The translations under genes and the position numbers were made by a program. Source: Caprella mutica (lineage: Eukaryota > Arthropoda > Malacostraca > Amphipoda > Caprellidae). From it: a stretch of 64,000 bases of DNA. The stretch spans positions 79,452 through 143,451 of the forward strand of contig CANNZV010002331.1 in NCBI GenBank assembly GCA_947561585.1. Reading direction: 5' to 3'. Positions 33,301 through 47,029 of this stretch are shown here, one piece after another (the first letter of the stretch is position 1; every line of letters starts with the position of its first letter). The notes beneath the pieces are model-generated. The model was not told the DNA's origin. It saw only the letters and a list, made by a program, of their open reading frames with translations, and did no database searches.

Positions 33301-35066
33301 CGAAAAAGGTAATGCAAAACTTGAGAAGAAAACCACAGGTTTCGCAAGCAAGAGTGGCGGTGAAGAAGATAATAGAGTTCAAATAAATATTGTTTCTAGT
33401 CATATTTCAATACAATTTCTTCAAGTTAAAAACAATTTACTGACATCGTTGCTTTATTTGCAATGGTTTTTAATTTAATTAATTACATTCACTTAATAAA
33501 TGCATATCACATAATTAATTATTTATTCCGAATTTTCATTAATGTTTGCATATACAGTAAAATTCTACTTATAATGAAACAAATAGATTCAAAATGTCTA
33601 TAAATTATGAAGTTATCACATTTTTAAAAATGAAGTAAATTATAAATTGTTTGTCATACTGTAACGTATACACAGATTGATTGTAGCTGGTGTGACCCAC
33701 AATTATGCAAATATATTTAAAATTATTTTGAACTAAACGGAAAATTTAGCTTCGTTTCTCAAATTAATTTATTGCTAATAATTTGAAATGTTTCTTAAAG
33801 TATTAGTTTGAAAGATGAGCTTCGACCTGTTGACCCACATTTCAAAGTAGGTCAAAATGTCTCACTTTTTATCTGTTACATCACATTATTTTTTTGACAT
33901 AATGTTCCCTCAATGTATGTAAAAGAGCCGGCATTACTCTTTTCACTGATTAAATGGCAAAACTAACAAATTGTACAGAGAAGACATCAAGGCCTGATAA
34001 ACTAAACACTTTTCGGAATGTGTCTATCGAAGCAAACGCTGTTTACGATGTTTGCGGCTGGAATCTTTTTGAAACACTATGATGAATTATTATACCTTCT
34101 ACTCATTCTCGTAGGTCTTTTCATTAAAGTGTTTATTTTGTAATTTTTCCTCTCAATTACATGTTAAATAGACTCCTCTAATTACAGAAAGTGTTAGCAG
34201 AGCATTTGGCAAATATCTAGTTTGAGTCAGAGGTATTGTTTTAGCCTCTGTACCGTTATACGGCATTGAAATGCAAGGCTGAGACTGGCACTATCGTCGC
34301 AGCCACTAACATTGCTCAATGCAATGGCAATGAGACTACTTTTTATCACTAAAAAATCTATTGTAGAATAAATTGATATGAATGTCTAACGCACAATTAG
34401 TATATGTTTCATATTAAAAAGCATATGTAAACTATACTGCTTTACTAGTTTCCTGTTAAATACTAAACATTAAATAAATTTCGATCTATTCTAACCGATA
34501 TATTTAATTTTGTGATCTATATGCTTCGTTTCTTCATGCATGCGTCTATTTCTCAGTTTTCATAGCACCATTTCACTTTTCTTTCTAAGATCTAATTATT
34601 TCAAAATGGTGAGTCGGGTAGCTATTTAAATCATACCTAATATTAGGTTAAGCTATAATTAGGACTGTAAATGAGTCATAGTTAAGAGTCTCGTCAATTA
34701 AATGTGCAACTTTAGACGATATACATCTATTTATCAATTGAAGTAAGCATATCGTTTCTCATTGATATGACTGGTGTATATGAGTGACCTACATGCAACA
34801 GATAGAATAAGAGTAGAGTGCATTGCGACACTAAGACCATATCTACTCGTGTGCGATGGTACGGAATAGTTTGAAATAGCTGCGTTGGCATTGATCCTGC
34901 TGGCGCTGACTTTACACTGAGGGGGTTGCAATCGGCTAGAAAGTTTCGCCTACCCGCAGTGTGGTGGTATCCGTCGTACATATCGAGCAGTTTTGTTCTC
35001 GCACGCCGTGTGTCAGCACTCTCATTCCTTTCTGATTTCTGAAAGCCCACAAATAACACAGTCAAA
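33301..35066. other. Upstream flank of the 133-residue gene
   Basis: No repeat family recognised beyond AT-rich DNA. The last 120 bases are much more GC-rich than the surroundings and look like a 5' UTR, but no TATA or initiator can be fixed. Confidence 0.35.
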
Positions 35067-35240
35067 ATGTCCTGGCCATCATTCTACGGATACAAATACA
35101 CTCCCATCGGACTCAGACAGAGGGACATCATCGAAGAGACCGGCAACAGGACCGTGAGCACAACCGTGCACTTACCACAGGGCGGACACCTGCTGGATAT
35201 TGAGAGGAAATACGCCACCGATGGTTCCATCGCTAAGAAG
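35067..35240 (+). CDS. 133-aa gene, exon 1
   Basis: 58 codons from ATG to AAG/GTGAGT, phase 0. GC-rich for the region. Confidence 0.85.
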
Positions 35241-38200
35241 GTGAGTCAGCTGCTTCTCATTCTGCACAGCTTATTAACTTGAAATATATGTCAGAGGTTA
35301 TTAATTAGTGTTCAAATATATTTTTCGATGTATTTACTATTAAGATTAAATTTGTGTTAAACCTCTTCAATAATCCTATCTAATAAACAACACCAACGTC
35401 TATTTCCATCGAATATCTCTAACTCAAGTCCCTTTTTTCTCGTTTGATTTGCATTACGAATAAAGTAAACCGAAATAAATAAAAATGGTTCGCAAACATT
35501 TTCTTTATTTACAGTCTCTGTAAATGAATTAACAATTTTATTCAAAAAATACGAACAATATATTACTCTATTCTCATTTGTTTTCTTTTATAAATTTATT
35601 AAGGATCATGTTGTTTTGAAGCAGATTATGAAATATTATCTTACAGTTCATTAAGTTGTACCTCAGTACACCCTAACATTCGTCTTGTTAACCGCAGAAA
35701 TAAATCCCTTGACACAAATAAGGGCGCTATCGTCTGTCGTGATCAGAGTAGTTGGCTCGAGTCTCTAGAGTGCAGAAAAGATTCATTTAAAATATACAAG
35801 GGATTCATTTTAAAATATACACAGATTTTCATTGTTTTTTATGTTTTGAATACCATATCGTTTTCTTTTATGAGTTTCAAATATATTATTAAAGAAAATA
35901 CAACGTAATGTAACTTTAATTAAATGACACGATATACATTACGGTTTAATTTTAACTATAATCAGCTTCAAAATATCAAACATACGTAATAACATATTTA
36001 GCATTGCACCATGATATTTTGTACTGTTATTATTAACAAAGTATTAGAAGTATATCACCGTCCAATTTAACTTCACAGTTATCTTATATCTGAAATATAC
36101 TGCTAACAATTAAACAAACTAAGACTAATTCCTCATTTGGGTCAGGAGATTGAGACTCTTGCCAACTCACCATCAAATGCATCACCACCTCGATAGAATA
36201 ACTTATTTAGCCCTCCACTCACGTACAGTAGGACCATAACTATCACTATTTTAATCAATCGATTAGTTAGTTTATCAGCCGTAGTTTTTATTTACCTCAC
36301 TAATGACGAGATGATATGAAAATATCTCTTCTCTATACTGAAGGTTGATTTGTATCAATTATTTCCAAAAATCTTCAACAGTTATTCTTTTTAGCTAGAA
36401 ACAGGGTGATATAATAGTACATGTTGTATACAGATTTAATGGCAGTTTAACACAAAAAAAATACAATTGAGTACATTAATTTCACTCTTCCTTTTAGTAT
36501 TTAAACTCTAACTCTAGATTCTTTCTCACCAAACCTCTCACGGGGCAAAGTGTCGTTAAGATCTCTTACCCTGAACTTGAAGATGTAATGTCACATTACA
36601 TTACCAGAATTACGACACTCTCTAAGAGTGACGTTTTAATGACGTCCAGAACTTGCCTACGGTCACTGCCATCTATAAATACAACTCTAAATGTCACAAA
36701 AGACTTCTCTTGAATGTCGTGCTAAATATCTTATGAACTTTTCCAAATATATCCCAGCGATTGACATAAACAGTTTCTGATGTTCCTAGTGGAATTGCAC
36801 GCAAAAATTTGAAATGATTCTTTAATTATCCTGAAGATGAGAATAATTTAAATCAGATGTTCAGTGGAACTTACCTCCCGAAATAATTGCAGTGATTTCT
36901 CTAAATCATTATATAAAGGTATAACGTGTAGGGAAAGGTTTGAACCGATTACTTGCCTCTAGACTAGGCTAGTGGTGAGGATGAAAAACTAAATGGTGAT
37001 TCATACAATGAACTATCTGTAGCTAATAATATAAAAGAGGAAATGCATATATTCAAACAACTAGTTAATGGTGCATTCAAGTTGTAAAAGGCACACACAC
37101 CATAATTCTCCCTACAAATAACATAACATAAATAACTTAAATATAGTTCCACCTAAATCGTTTAAATCTAATTAATGTGCCCTGTATTTACTAGTCTCGC
37201 CTGACTAAGAAATATATTCATAATTCGAGTTAAAATTTGCAATGTCACAAAATGGTGGTAGGTGACATTGTTCATGGAGTCACATTCCTTTATGCCTACT
37301 TCTTTGAGTCCTTTGTATTAAACTTCTTTTCGAAGCCAGCAATATGGCCTTTGGTTCCGAAGCAGACGTTAATCCTCTATTGAATTAATTAGTATTAAAC
37401 AGTTTTTAACAATACGAAACTGTTTGTTTTTAATAACAATTCAAATTTTAAAGGTTTTGATACCTTTCCGAAACTTAAATTTGCCTTCCTCTTCAATTTT
37501 CTTAATTTAGAACTATGTGCTTAAAAGCTTCCGATTCACATGCTGTGAGAACAGATAACCTATAAGGTGATAGCGTGTGTTTATATGTATCTACTCACTT
37601 CAAAACAGAAGTTATGAGTTACAATGAGTGAAATTTAATATTAAAATAACAGAAATAATATGAATTTTAAAGTATTTAAAATCTTTCTTTGGCATGCCAG
37701 TTATACAATACTTTATAATGAACTGCATTTTCTTAATCTAAATTTATTCATTTATGAAAAGACTCTATTGCATTAATAAAGTATTCTATTAAAGATGCAG
37801 TGAATCACAAAGTGCCTAGTTTGATAGGTGTTAGATGCATTGCAGTAAATCATTGGTTAAAAGCCGTGAAGCGTCGAGAAGAGCAATAATACTGGCACAG
37901 AATTCACTCTATTAATAGCCTAAGCTCTGCCAACAGTCATCATACCTAGAAAAGAGAACCAGCAACCTTCAATGCTCTTCCTCCCCAATCAAAACTTTAA
38001 AACAAAATTTCACTTGAACCTCCCTTTTCTAATCCGCTAAATTATAATGTACCCTTTATTATCCATGAATTAAACATTATATTAATATAATCATAAGGGC
38101 TTTTGCACAGCATAACTCTATTAACCTCTCTGATATATCTGATCACTTCTAGTCACAAATTAGGCGTCACTAAGTTAGGTAATTAATGTGTTTATTTGTT

Positions 38201-41200
38201 GCACCTTGCTATATATCTGTATACCCGCATTGTAGACCTAAGATGCTTATGAATAGATGTTGCCCTTAGTTTCTTTTTATTTAGCTGTGTTTTTGTTTCT
38301 TTTGGCAGGAATCCTCGTGTTTCATGCCGTCCTCACCATACGCAGCTCGGGCTTAAAATCTAGCAAAAATTAAACATTCTAATTTTTACAATTTAGCTTT
38401 TAGATTTTTTTTCAATAATAACTTAACAACAAGTATGACTTTCTTCAGTTAGTTTTTGCTAATGCACTTTTTGTCCTATATTTGAAAACGAGAACAACAC
38501 CATTTGTTTCATTTTTTATCATTTAAAAATGTCGATTATTTAAACAAGTTTGCCACGCACTAAAATTTGTCGCTGACGCTCTTGAAACTAACTCGCCTGT
38601 TACTGTCAAGACACAGAAATGTGGGGGACACAAATTCGCTATGTGAGTTAGATCAGCACACCCTTTGTAATTCTACACAGACTAGACTATTCTAAATAAG
38701 AACTAAGAAAATCAGAAATGGAAAGATTGAGAGCATTCAATCTCAAGCATCTGGATTTTTTCAAACTGGGTTCTCATGATAAACTTTGGCCTATCATTTC
38801 AAAATTAATAAAAAATTAACACAGTCTTCGTAACTTGAAGGCTGTAATAGTTTATCGTTTGAGCCTTGCTTCTGGTTTAAGACTTCAAATGCTTTACATC
38901 AAACTCTCACTTATATTTCATCATATATAAATAAATTAAGTAATCGATGTTTTAGAACTAATCAGCATTCAATGAAAATAATTATTCTAGAATTTTTTTC
39001 GTATATTTTGTATTTCACACCGATTAGTATTTAAATTTTACTATTCTCAGTATCGCTTTCTTTGTGAAAACATTATAAAATTAATTTAATATTAATTGTT
39101 GTCTAATTAGTTATTGAATATATGAATTGATTTCTACTAAAGAAATTATTTAACCCGTTATCGTTCAGCAATTATCATAAGGATAAAATTATCGAAGAAA
39201 AGAATTAATTCATGTTTTCAAATTAAAAATATACCTATTTTTAACTCCAATCTGAAGTCACTCTAAGGTTAAAAGACCTTTAATTAATTAAAGAGAAGAT
39301 TCAAATAGTGTATTTCCAGTGAATGCTGAGTAGTTGTTATCTATAAAGTTTTGATTTGCCTATTATATTGACATATTATTTTTTCTGCAGGAAACCACCA
39401 GTTTCGTGCCCTCCACTATCTCCGAGCCTACACCCCGTGCAGCGGCCGCCCCCCTCGCACCCACCCCCTCTCCCTTTAGCGATTTCGACAGCCCCCGCCA
39501 CATGAGCGACTTAGAGCGACAAGCAGACGATATTATTGCTAACTTCAGAGCTAGAAATCAGACAGGAATTGATGTGAGTTCACACAGTACACATTTTTCT
39601 AAAATTAGATCCTCTCTTCTATTAATTAGTTTACAGTAATTCAGTTCATAGATTAGATGGGGTAAATTCGGAGGTAGCGAACGGTCCACAAGAAAAATAG
39701 AAACTCGATATTACTTTAATTTATATACATGATATGAAGTAAAATTTAAAATTTTGAAATTATATAATATCTAAATAATAAAATAACATATAACATAAAT
39801 TTTGAAATTATAAATTGTATACATTTTGAATTTATATATTATATAAGTTGGACATTATATTTTATTTAAATTTTGTAATTATATATTATTTGAATTTTTA
39901 AAAAATATATGAAATTTCAAATTAAAATAACGAGTTAAACTACACATTTTTCTTATTCAAACAAAAATGTGGCACCGTTTGATATCGTCAATCTTTTATA
40001 TTTTTACAAATTCTAAATCGTTTCTTTTAGCTAACATATCTCAGTTTCACATGGTCTATTGTGCAATTTACAAAGAGTGCCTAATTTGGCATAATAAACT
40101 TCTTTTATTCTCTCTCACGATGGAGAGAGGCGAGATTAGTGCCAACTATTTCTACCCTTACTGGCCACCATTCAAAGTGCACGTGCAGCCAAACACTGAA
40201 AGTCTCTTTTCTACATCAGATTATGGCAGCACAACTGTTAAATCCAGATCAAATGTGCTTTCTCTTGAACTTTTTTATATCAAAGCTATTCGCAACAAAT
40301 AAAGTGTGAAAAAAATTTGAGAGTTATTAATGAATAAATAGAATCTCATTTTCGTCAGTTATCTACTACCTTGCACTAATCTACTACATTGCAATCCGTT
40401 CACTCGACAGTGGATGGTTAGAGTTATCATGTCTTACGAGATTACATCTGTACATATAGTCACTGAGAATTTTTTTATTTGACTTAATTCATGTATTTTA
40501 TCGAAATAGTGATCTTTCCCCCTCTAAAATAACACTGTGTCACTAATTTGAAGTAGAAAGGAGTCTTTTGATTTTAGTTTTAAGAAGCATTCTCTCTCCT
40601 ATTTTAGTTTACCTTCCTTCACACTTCCTATATTAGTTTTGAGTTCAAATTATAGGTACTGCAGTCAAAGAAAACTGTATCTGTGATGATCTTTCACAGT
40701 TTACTAATTTCTCATTTTCAAAACGAAACTTTACCAATTGCAATGCTTGTAAATGTTTTAAAATTGGTCTGGACAAATTTGTAAGATTTGAAAATGATAG
40801 AAAATTAGGAAACTGTGATATGCGAAGTTATCATCATGCAGTAACTCTTTTCTCTGGTAGTACTTAAATCTTAACTCTATATATATTAATCAATTTCTTT
40901 AGTTTATCTTTTGTGTTCTTTTTGTTTAACTTTCTTTTCATTTTCTCCAGAACATTCTCTACAGATTAATGTAATCTATAACATGTGAGTTAATTTATGT
41001 TTAGTTATTACTATTTTGAACAAGATTTCGATACCTTTATTTATTTTACTTTTAATTTATTTAATAATGGTCCAAACAGATAAAAACAATACAAAACAAA
41101 AGGTTTTGTATAAAGCAATTTGTTGTTATTGCTGATATGAAGTTGAATATTGGCATCGGAATCTTTTTGGTCTATAGTACCTATTTCCATCCTTTATTTT

Positions 41201-41836
41201 CCCTTTAAGTTGTTTTAGCAATAAATACCTTCCAAAATATGACATAAGAAATAATTGATTTCCTTTCTATACATAATAAATTCATTCCACAAAAATTATT
41301 AAATAATTGTAAAAGTTGCTATAATTATATTCTAATATATTTTATATATTATATATGTGAAAACATAGTGGCAAAAACTATAAAATAGATTACAAACAAC
41401 AATACGAGAGTCATTGTTTAATTTAATTAAATTTCAGTTTCCTTATTATAGGATATTTATATATTTTTCAACTAACGAATAATGATATCAATTCAATTCT
41501 CATTGCAGTTCTTCACATTCTACATAAGATAATTTAGTTTGTGTTTTATATATTTATTATTTATTATATATTTATTATTATTATATGTTTATTATATAAA
41601 TAATTCACGGGAAATTAAAACGTAATTCAATCTCGAAATTACTGTTTCTAACTTGTTCAAACAATTAGAAAGAGAAATTCCAATTTATGAAATTAATTCC
41701 AAGTTATAGAAATTTTCAAGATTTAACTAACTTCACTTTATGAAATGTGTTTTTTTTCTTTACTTTTTCCTGACCTTCTTTTCCTTTCTAGCAATTGAGA
41801 CAAGAGGCAAAGAGAGCTATTGGCGAAGACTTCTGA
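35067..41836 (+). CDS. Unrecognised small protein gene, three coding exons (133 aa)
   Basis: Exons 35067-35240, 39391-39573 and 41792-41836, all phase 0, with clean GTGAGT donors and TTCTGCAG/CCTTTCTAG acceptors. Good start context (AGTCAAAATGTCC). Coding sequence is clearly richer in GC than its surroundings. Residues 1-58 begin MSWPSFYGYKYTPIGLRQRD and are Tyr/Arg-rich. Residues 59-85 are a Pro/Ala/Ser/Thr linker (PTPRAAAAPLAPTPSPF). The C-terminal part (about 90-133) is charged and predicted helical (DLERQADDIIANFRARNQTG, ending AKRAIGEDF). No signal peptide or membrane segment. I do not recognise the family; it reads like a short conserved cytosolic or cytoskeletal protein. An alternative 3' exon may exist at 38309. 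Confidence 0.82.
35241..38308. other. 133-aa gene, intron 1, first part
   Basis: AT-rich. A fragment of repeat family R1 lies at 37245-37345 (CACATTCCTTTATGCCTAC then TCCTTTGTATTAAACTTC). Nothing else is recognised. Confidence 0.5.
38309..38356 (+). CDS. Candidate alternative terminal exon (2a)
   Basis: After a strong acceptor (TGTTTCTTTTGGCAG) in phase 0 the sequence reads ESSCFMPSSPYAARA and a TAA. The normal exon 2 starts ETTSFVPSTISEPTPRA at the same phase. The parallel (E-[ST]-[ST]-x-F-x-P-S) suggests an old exon duplication. Splicing exon 1 to it would give a 73-residue isoform lacking the helical C-terminus. Confidence 0.5.
   Translation, partial: ESSCFMPSSPYAARA
38357..39390. other. 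133-aa gene, intron 1, second part
   Basis: AT-rich; no repeat family or exon recognised. Confidence 0.4.
39391..39573 (+). CDS. 133-aa gene, exon 2
   Basis: 61 codons, from GAAACCACC after TTTTTTCTGCAG to GAT/GTGAGT. Encodes the Pro/Ala linker and start of the helical region. CpG- and GC-rich, unlike its flanks. Confidence 0.85.
39574..41791. other. 133-aa gene, intron 2
   Basis: AT-rich. Contains one degenerate copy of the 32-bp satellite at 40831-40866 and an unremarkable 111-codon ORF at 39967-40302 that I do not accept as a gene. Confidence 0.5.
40831..40866 (-). repeat. Single relic of the 32-bp satellite
   Basis: ATCATCATGCAGTAACTCTT then TTCTCTGGTAGTACTT matches the inverted satellite unit with about three differences. 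An isolated copy far from either array. Confidence 0.65.
41792..41836 (+). CDS. 133-aa gene, exon 3 (stop exon)
   Basis: QLRQEAKRAIGEDF and TGA after TTTCCTTTCTAG, phase 0. Confidence 0.8.
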   Translation, partial: QLRQEAKRAIGEDF

Positions 41837-44107
41837 ATGAAATTCATCAACAAATGACTCAGAACACCTAAAAACAACTAACAAACAACGGTGATGAAAA
41901 AAATTACTTATACCAACTATCGCGTCAACATCTGGGAGAATAAGATTCAACTTCATAATGCGTCAATGTCATCGATTAAAGTTCTACTATCTGGTTAAAG
42001 AAGACAAATCTAAAGATCCGTGAATTTCAGCAAGGAGCTTCGTTACCATCTGCACTTACCATTAAAATATCTTGTACAACTTTTAGTCCTTCTGGCAATT
42101 CAATATTCCTGTTTTTACTACAATTGGTTGAATAATTTTAGGCCATTTATGTTTTATTGAGGTAGGCAGGCTACACCTCGGCTAATTTTACTGTGTTTTG
42201 TGTTCAATGTTATAGATATTTTTCTCTTTCTCTCATCATTGTATCATTATATGTTCTTATAAATAATCACAAAATCTAGTTTGTGAGGCTGATTATTTAT
42301 TATAAACGTTAGGATTTTAATATATTTCACTATCCTCAACAAGAAATAGTACTTAAATATACTTTTTAATATTTACACTGAATATTTACTTTGATAGCCA
42401 TACATACACAGTTACACATATACTCGTGCATATAAATTTAAAAGGTAAATTTTGATTTCAAAGATTGCAATTAAAACATGAATAATTAGGATTCAGTGGT
42501 CCATATATTCGATATAGCCATCCTTACTACGAATACAATTTACAGTCTAGAAATGGATACATCACAAGCAGCAGGTATCCGTTGCTGTAAAATTGCTTCT
42601 CATTCCTCTTGCAACTTTGCTTGCAGGTACTCGAGAAAAGTGTTTGGAGTAGCTGAGACTCTTGTATCCAAAATAGACCAAATAATAAATTATCAAGGTC
42701 TGGAAACTGCATGGAGAACCCTAAAAAGATTCTTTAGCACATAGTAGGAGCTTTGATTCCAGAATGAGAGAGATGTGGTGTCGTGTGTCCAATTTAACCA
42801 CACAAGTCACAAATAAACGAGAGAAGATCTTCCAATTAATGGCCGTCTCAGAAAACTAAATCATCACATACTGCTCATTTTTACTTCTCGTCACAATTCT
42901 ATCCTCATAGAATCAACATCTATTTTGAATTTATTATATGATACGCAAAACTGGTTACGATAATTCTGAAACACAGATATGCTAAATTCCAAAAAGTGGA
43001 ACAGTTTCGGTTTCAGAGAAGACTTATCCATCTGGAAAGTTATTACTAAAAAAGCCTCTTGGTTAAGAAACACTATTTTGATGATAAATATAATGGAATT
43101 TTTTTTAGTATAGTGATCAGGATTACCAACTGTAATAAAAGATCACATTTTGCCATCTATTTAATTATAGTAAAATGAAATAATTCTACACTTCGGAATA
43201 ATTGATAGAATTTAATTAAAATTATAGGTTAATTAATACAAACAGTGCACTACATGTCTAGAGGAATTCTTCACTAATTTTCCACCTCATTAGAACTTTG
43301 TTGAAAGACTTGCCTGAAAACAGAGGTTTTGAACGGAAGTCAATCATGATTGAACTTACGAACATTTATCATGTAATAATTTATTCTATTTTCACTCAAT
43401 ATTTGCTTATGTGTTATAGCGTTTCATTTGAACAACTGTCGATAATTTTGATACAACTAATAACATAAAAATATCAAAAAATATTTAAAAAAAAACGTAT
43501 AAAAAAAATTAAAAAAAATGAAAAGTAGTATGTATGTTTACGATAGAGACTCTCTATTGGAAACTGTTTATCATTCTATTGTGGCCTTAATAAACAGTGA
43601 ATTTACAAACATTAAGTTACAATATATATAAATGGTTTGGAATAAAACAGATTGATGAAACATTTCACCATATAGCTATTTATACTAATTGTATAATGGT
43701 ATCCTTATCTTTTCATATAGATGAAAATAAAATCAAAAATAAATAAAATGATCAGTCAAGTGGCATGAACAATCTAAATCAAATTGATAGTTTCGTGAGA
43801 AATAACAATCTATCCCACAATCCCTACGATACGCAATGTGTTACCTTAAAGGTACTCTATCATATAGAGGAAACTGATGAAATGATTGAATATACAAACT
43901 AGTTTATCATTCGTAATAAATATATAATATACTCAACACACCACAGAAAAAAGTTTTTATGTAATAAACTTTTATGAATTTTCTTTAATATCTACAGACA
44001 ATTTTCAATTTCTTCACATAATATCAAAGTACAGGAACCACCTCATATCAAAGATAATTCTAGTGAGCAAGTAAAGTTGTCTGTAACTTTTTCTCTTGTA
44101 GATATGA
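41837..44107. other. 3' UTR/downstream flank
   Basis: No repeat family or gene recognised. A poly(A) site for the 133-aa gene is expected here but several AATAAA-like words make the choice ambiguous. Confidence 0.35.
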
Positions 44108-44374
44108 ACGGTTCTAGGGGATTTCGGTCTCGAAAAACTCGGTGTCAGGTACAAATAAAACTTATGAATTAGATGTATCGGGGGACGTGTCGCCCCCTAT
44201 ACCCTTCAGTCCTCCCTGCCAGGTAATTAAACAATCATGAACTGTGAAGTGAGAGCAAACTACATAACGGTCATTTATGTTGAGAGGTTATTTATAATTC
44301 TGAGACCGAAATTTCCGGGACCGAAATTTCAATACCGATTATTCCGAGACCGAAATTTCCGGCACCCGATATGA
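44108..44374. mobile_element. TCTCGG family element, copy 2
   Basis: Starts TTCTAGGGGATTTCGGTCTCG and ends with three iterations of GAGACCGAAATTTCCGG. Shares the internal ACAATCATGAACTGTG block with copies 1 and 3. Confidence 0.75.
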
Positions 44375-45511
44375 ACAATGAACAGGTGAAACAGAACTTT
44401 ATTTTAAAGTTAATTAGAAGTTAACAAAAACACTATTTTTTACAAGGTAAAACAGTAGAGGTTGGTTCAATTCAATTGAACCTAAACATAATCTTTAGTC
44501 TTTTAGGCCCAATCTCCTTACAACCTGGTATAATATGAGGCTAATTACATTTAATAATTCCCATTTGACATGAGAGTCCTAGGGAAACTAATAATCTATG
44601 GAATAGTACATCCAATAAGTGATAAATCAAATCTTATAGTGTGATGAAAGTTTAAATTAAGATTAGTCGCTAAACTAATTAGTTATACATAATTAAAGCT
44701 TATTCACCTTATTGCCACAGGATCGATATTATTGATGATAATATTATGAAAAGTCATTTGAAATCAGTAATTCATATTATTATTAAAATATATATTACAT
44801 TGAAGGCTTAGACATTACTTATGAAATCAAAGCTATATATTTAGAGAAAGGTGTTTTTATAGGAGGATTACAAGTTTTTCGCATGCTTGCATGTTAAGCG
44901 AAAGGAAATTTTACTTTATTTGGAGTTTACTATCACTGCTGCTGAGCCAATCCCTATATATCTTCATCTTTAGATCCATTCGTATATATCAGCTGTTAGT
45001 CAAAGTAGGTGCATGGTAGACATAAACTCCAGATCAAACACAGTCTCGTATTGCAATACAGGCAGAGTTGAAAAAATTATAATTGATAAAATTGATACAT
45101 ATATTGACTTATCAGGGCCAAATGTCGAACAGAAAGTATGAAGGCTTGTGTTTAGAAAGCAGATGAAGGATGACTCCAGCAGGTATCATATAATGCGGCA
45201 AAAATACCGACTCATCACTCATCAGATCATATCGGCGGTTAGCCAGAAAGGGGTAATTCATACAAAATTGTCTTCAAGTATATTTGACTGGAAATTTACA
45301 GAGAACTCCAAAGTAAACAGTAAATGCTTCTGATTGTATTACATCTACTGCTCAACATAAATGATAAGAGCAAAGTGAAAGTATCCTTACTATTATATAG
45401 GCTTGTGTTTCTTGTATTTTATTTCTTCACAATAAATATTATCATTATCACTTCTATATGTATCGAACCCTAGTCTAATTATGTGAGATTAAGAAACAAT
45501 TTAACTTATAA
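44375..45511. other. AT-rich intergenic stretch
   Basis: No gene or repeat recognised. Confidence 0.3.
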
Positions 45512-45797
45512 AGGTCCTCCCCAGGCTCCAAGGAAAAAATGAGTTTATTACATAATATTATAGAACTAAAGTCTACGATCATCATTCTGCAAACCGCATA
45601 CAATTCTGTTCAGTATATATTTTATCATTTGTTTTTAGAAATGTTAATACTCTGTGTGCAACAATTGTACAAATCACTAACCTGACGCCGAAGAAAAAGA
45701 TTGTACACTCTTTGTTTAGATTTATAAGCAAATAATGCGTTTTTGGCCTTCGTTTAAGATATTAATTGTTTCCTAATGTATATAAACGTTTCTATGT
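45512..45797. mobile_element. Left half of the TTAA foldback MITE
   Basis: About 90% similar to 29622-29915 and stops at the same point, the centre of that element's palindrome. The second arm is absent. Confidence 0.75.
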
Positions 45798-45814
45798 GAA
45801 TGGAAAGGTGAATA

Positions 45815-46590
45815 CAGGCAGGCCCCGCTTTTATTGCATCCCGCTTTAATAAAAAGGGTTAATTATTTCGATTCATGTCTCAAAATAATTACCATTCGTA
45901 GACATAGAAAACGGAGACAAAATTTTATGTGATTATTTCACGGTAGGCCTAACTAAAAAAACAGCAATATTATAATCCAGATGAGGTTATTAGAAGCAAT
46001 TGGTTCAGAAATTCTACATTTCCCATTTTAAGGTATGTTCCGTGATATCGCGCAGTTCCAAATTTTCGAACACGTAATATTCTATATATAATTTTCATTA
46101 TTTTTTTTTTCAATTATTGGTATTCATGATATCAATTAGAATAGAAGTTAAATAATAATTAGTACATTTTTTTCTGACGTGTTCGAAAATGTAGAACCAA
46201 CCAATAACTTGGAACTTAGTACCCTACTACCAAAAATATTGCACAGAGCACAAAATTGCTGTTTGTTCAATGTAACACAATAATTATATAAATCAAAAAA
46301 TCTATAATTAATTACTCAACTATACTGGGTTAGAGTTAAACTATGGTTGGATTTTAAAACATTTAATAAATTCACAACCTTAAACTTTCATCACAGTCAC
46401 ACTGTTTAATAATAGGCTTACTTAGAATTGTAACGCAAAAACAAATTTTCTTTCATTATTACTCATTGAGAATGAGAGATATATAATCAAGGAGTGACAA
46501 TTATAAATTTCTTGTTACTTTTCCTCGCTTTAATTATTGTTTGATAATTAAACAGAGTCGTGAATTGGTAATTAAAGCAACGCCTGTCTG
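45815..46590. mobile_element. Pogo/Tigger-type MITE
   Basis: TIRs CAGGCAGGCCCCGCTTTTAT and the complement of CAGACAGGCGTTGCTTTAAT, flanked by TA (45813-45814, 46591-46592). The CAGGC-GGC-CGC-TTAA form is typical of Tigger-like ends. No ORF. Confidence 0.75.
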
Positions 46591-46670
46591 TATAGCAATA
46601 TAAACAGGCTCAGCTTTTGAGGAAACGGATAGCTTAGCGTATAAAAACGTTTAGAGACACGGCTAGCTTA

Positions 46671-46840
46671 GGGTACGTACACACTACAAGCGGAGCGGAG
46701 CGCCATTAATAGTATTGTTTATTTTGAGCACCACTCCGCTTACAGTGTAAACAGCCAAGCGTCTCTGCATACGAATAGCAAATCTCATTAATGGCACTCA
46801 GCTCGCACCGCTCCGCTCAGCTTGTAGTGTGTTTGAGCCC
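46671..46840. mobile_element. 170-bp PIF/Harbinger-type MITE
   Basis: Long TIRs: GGGTACGTACACACTACAAG then CGGAGCGGAGCG on the left, and GGGCTCAAACACACTACAAG then CTGAGCGGAGCG on the complement of the right. TTA duplicated at 46668-46670 and 46841-46843. Confidence 0.88.
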
Positions 46841-47029
46841 TTAGTGTAAAGATGAAAGCTCTGTCATGAGAGTGAACGAATTAAAAGCATTAAATTATCT
46901 CGCTCAATATTGGTAATTTAGTAATTAGTTAGATATTTTGATTTATGTAATTGTGTTACATTGAACAAAAAGTAATTTTATATACACACTTCAAAATATT
47001 TTTTGCAGTAGGTGAAAGTTCCAACCCGG

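Noticed and set aside
39967..40302. 111-codon ORF in intron 2 of the 133-aa gene
   Set aside because: No domain, no splice support and composition like flanking intron; probably chance.
42496..42744. 82-codon plus-strand ORF downstream of the 133-aa gene
   Set aside because: No recognisable motif or splice signals, and AT-rich surroundings.
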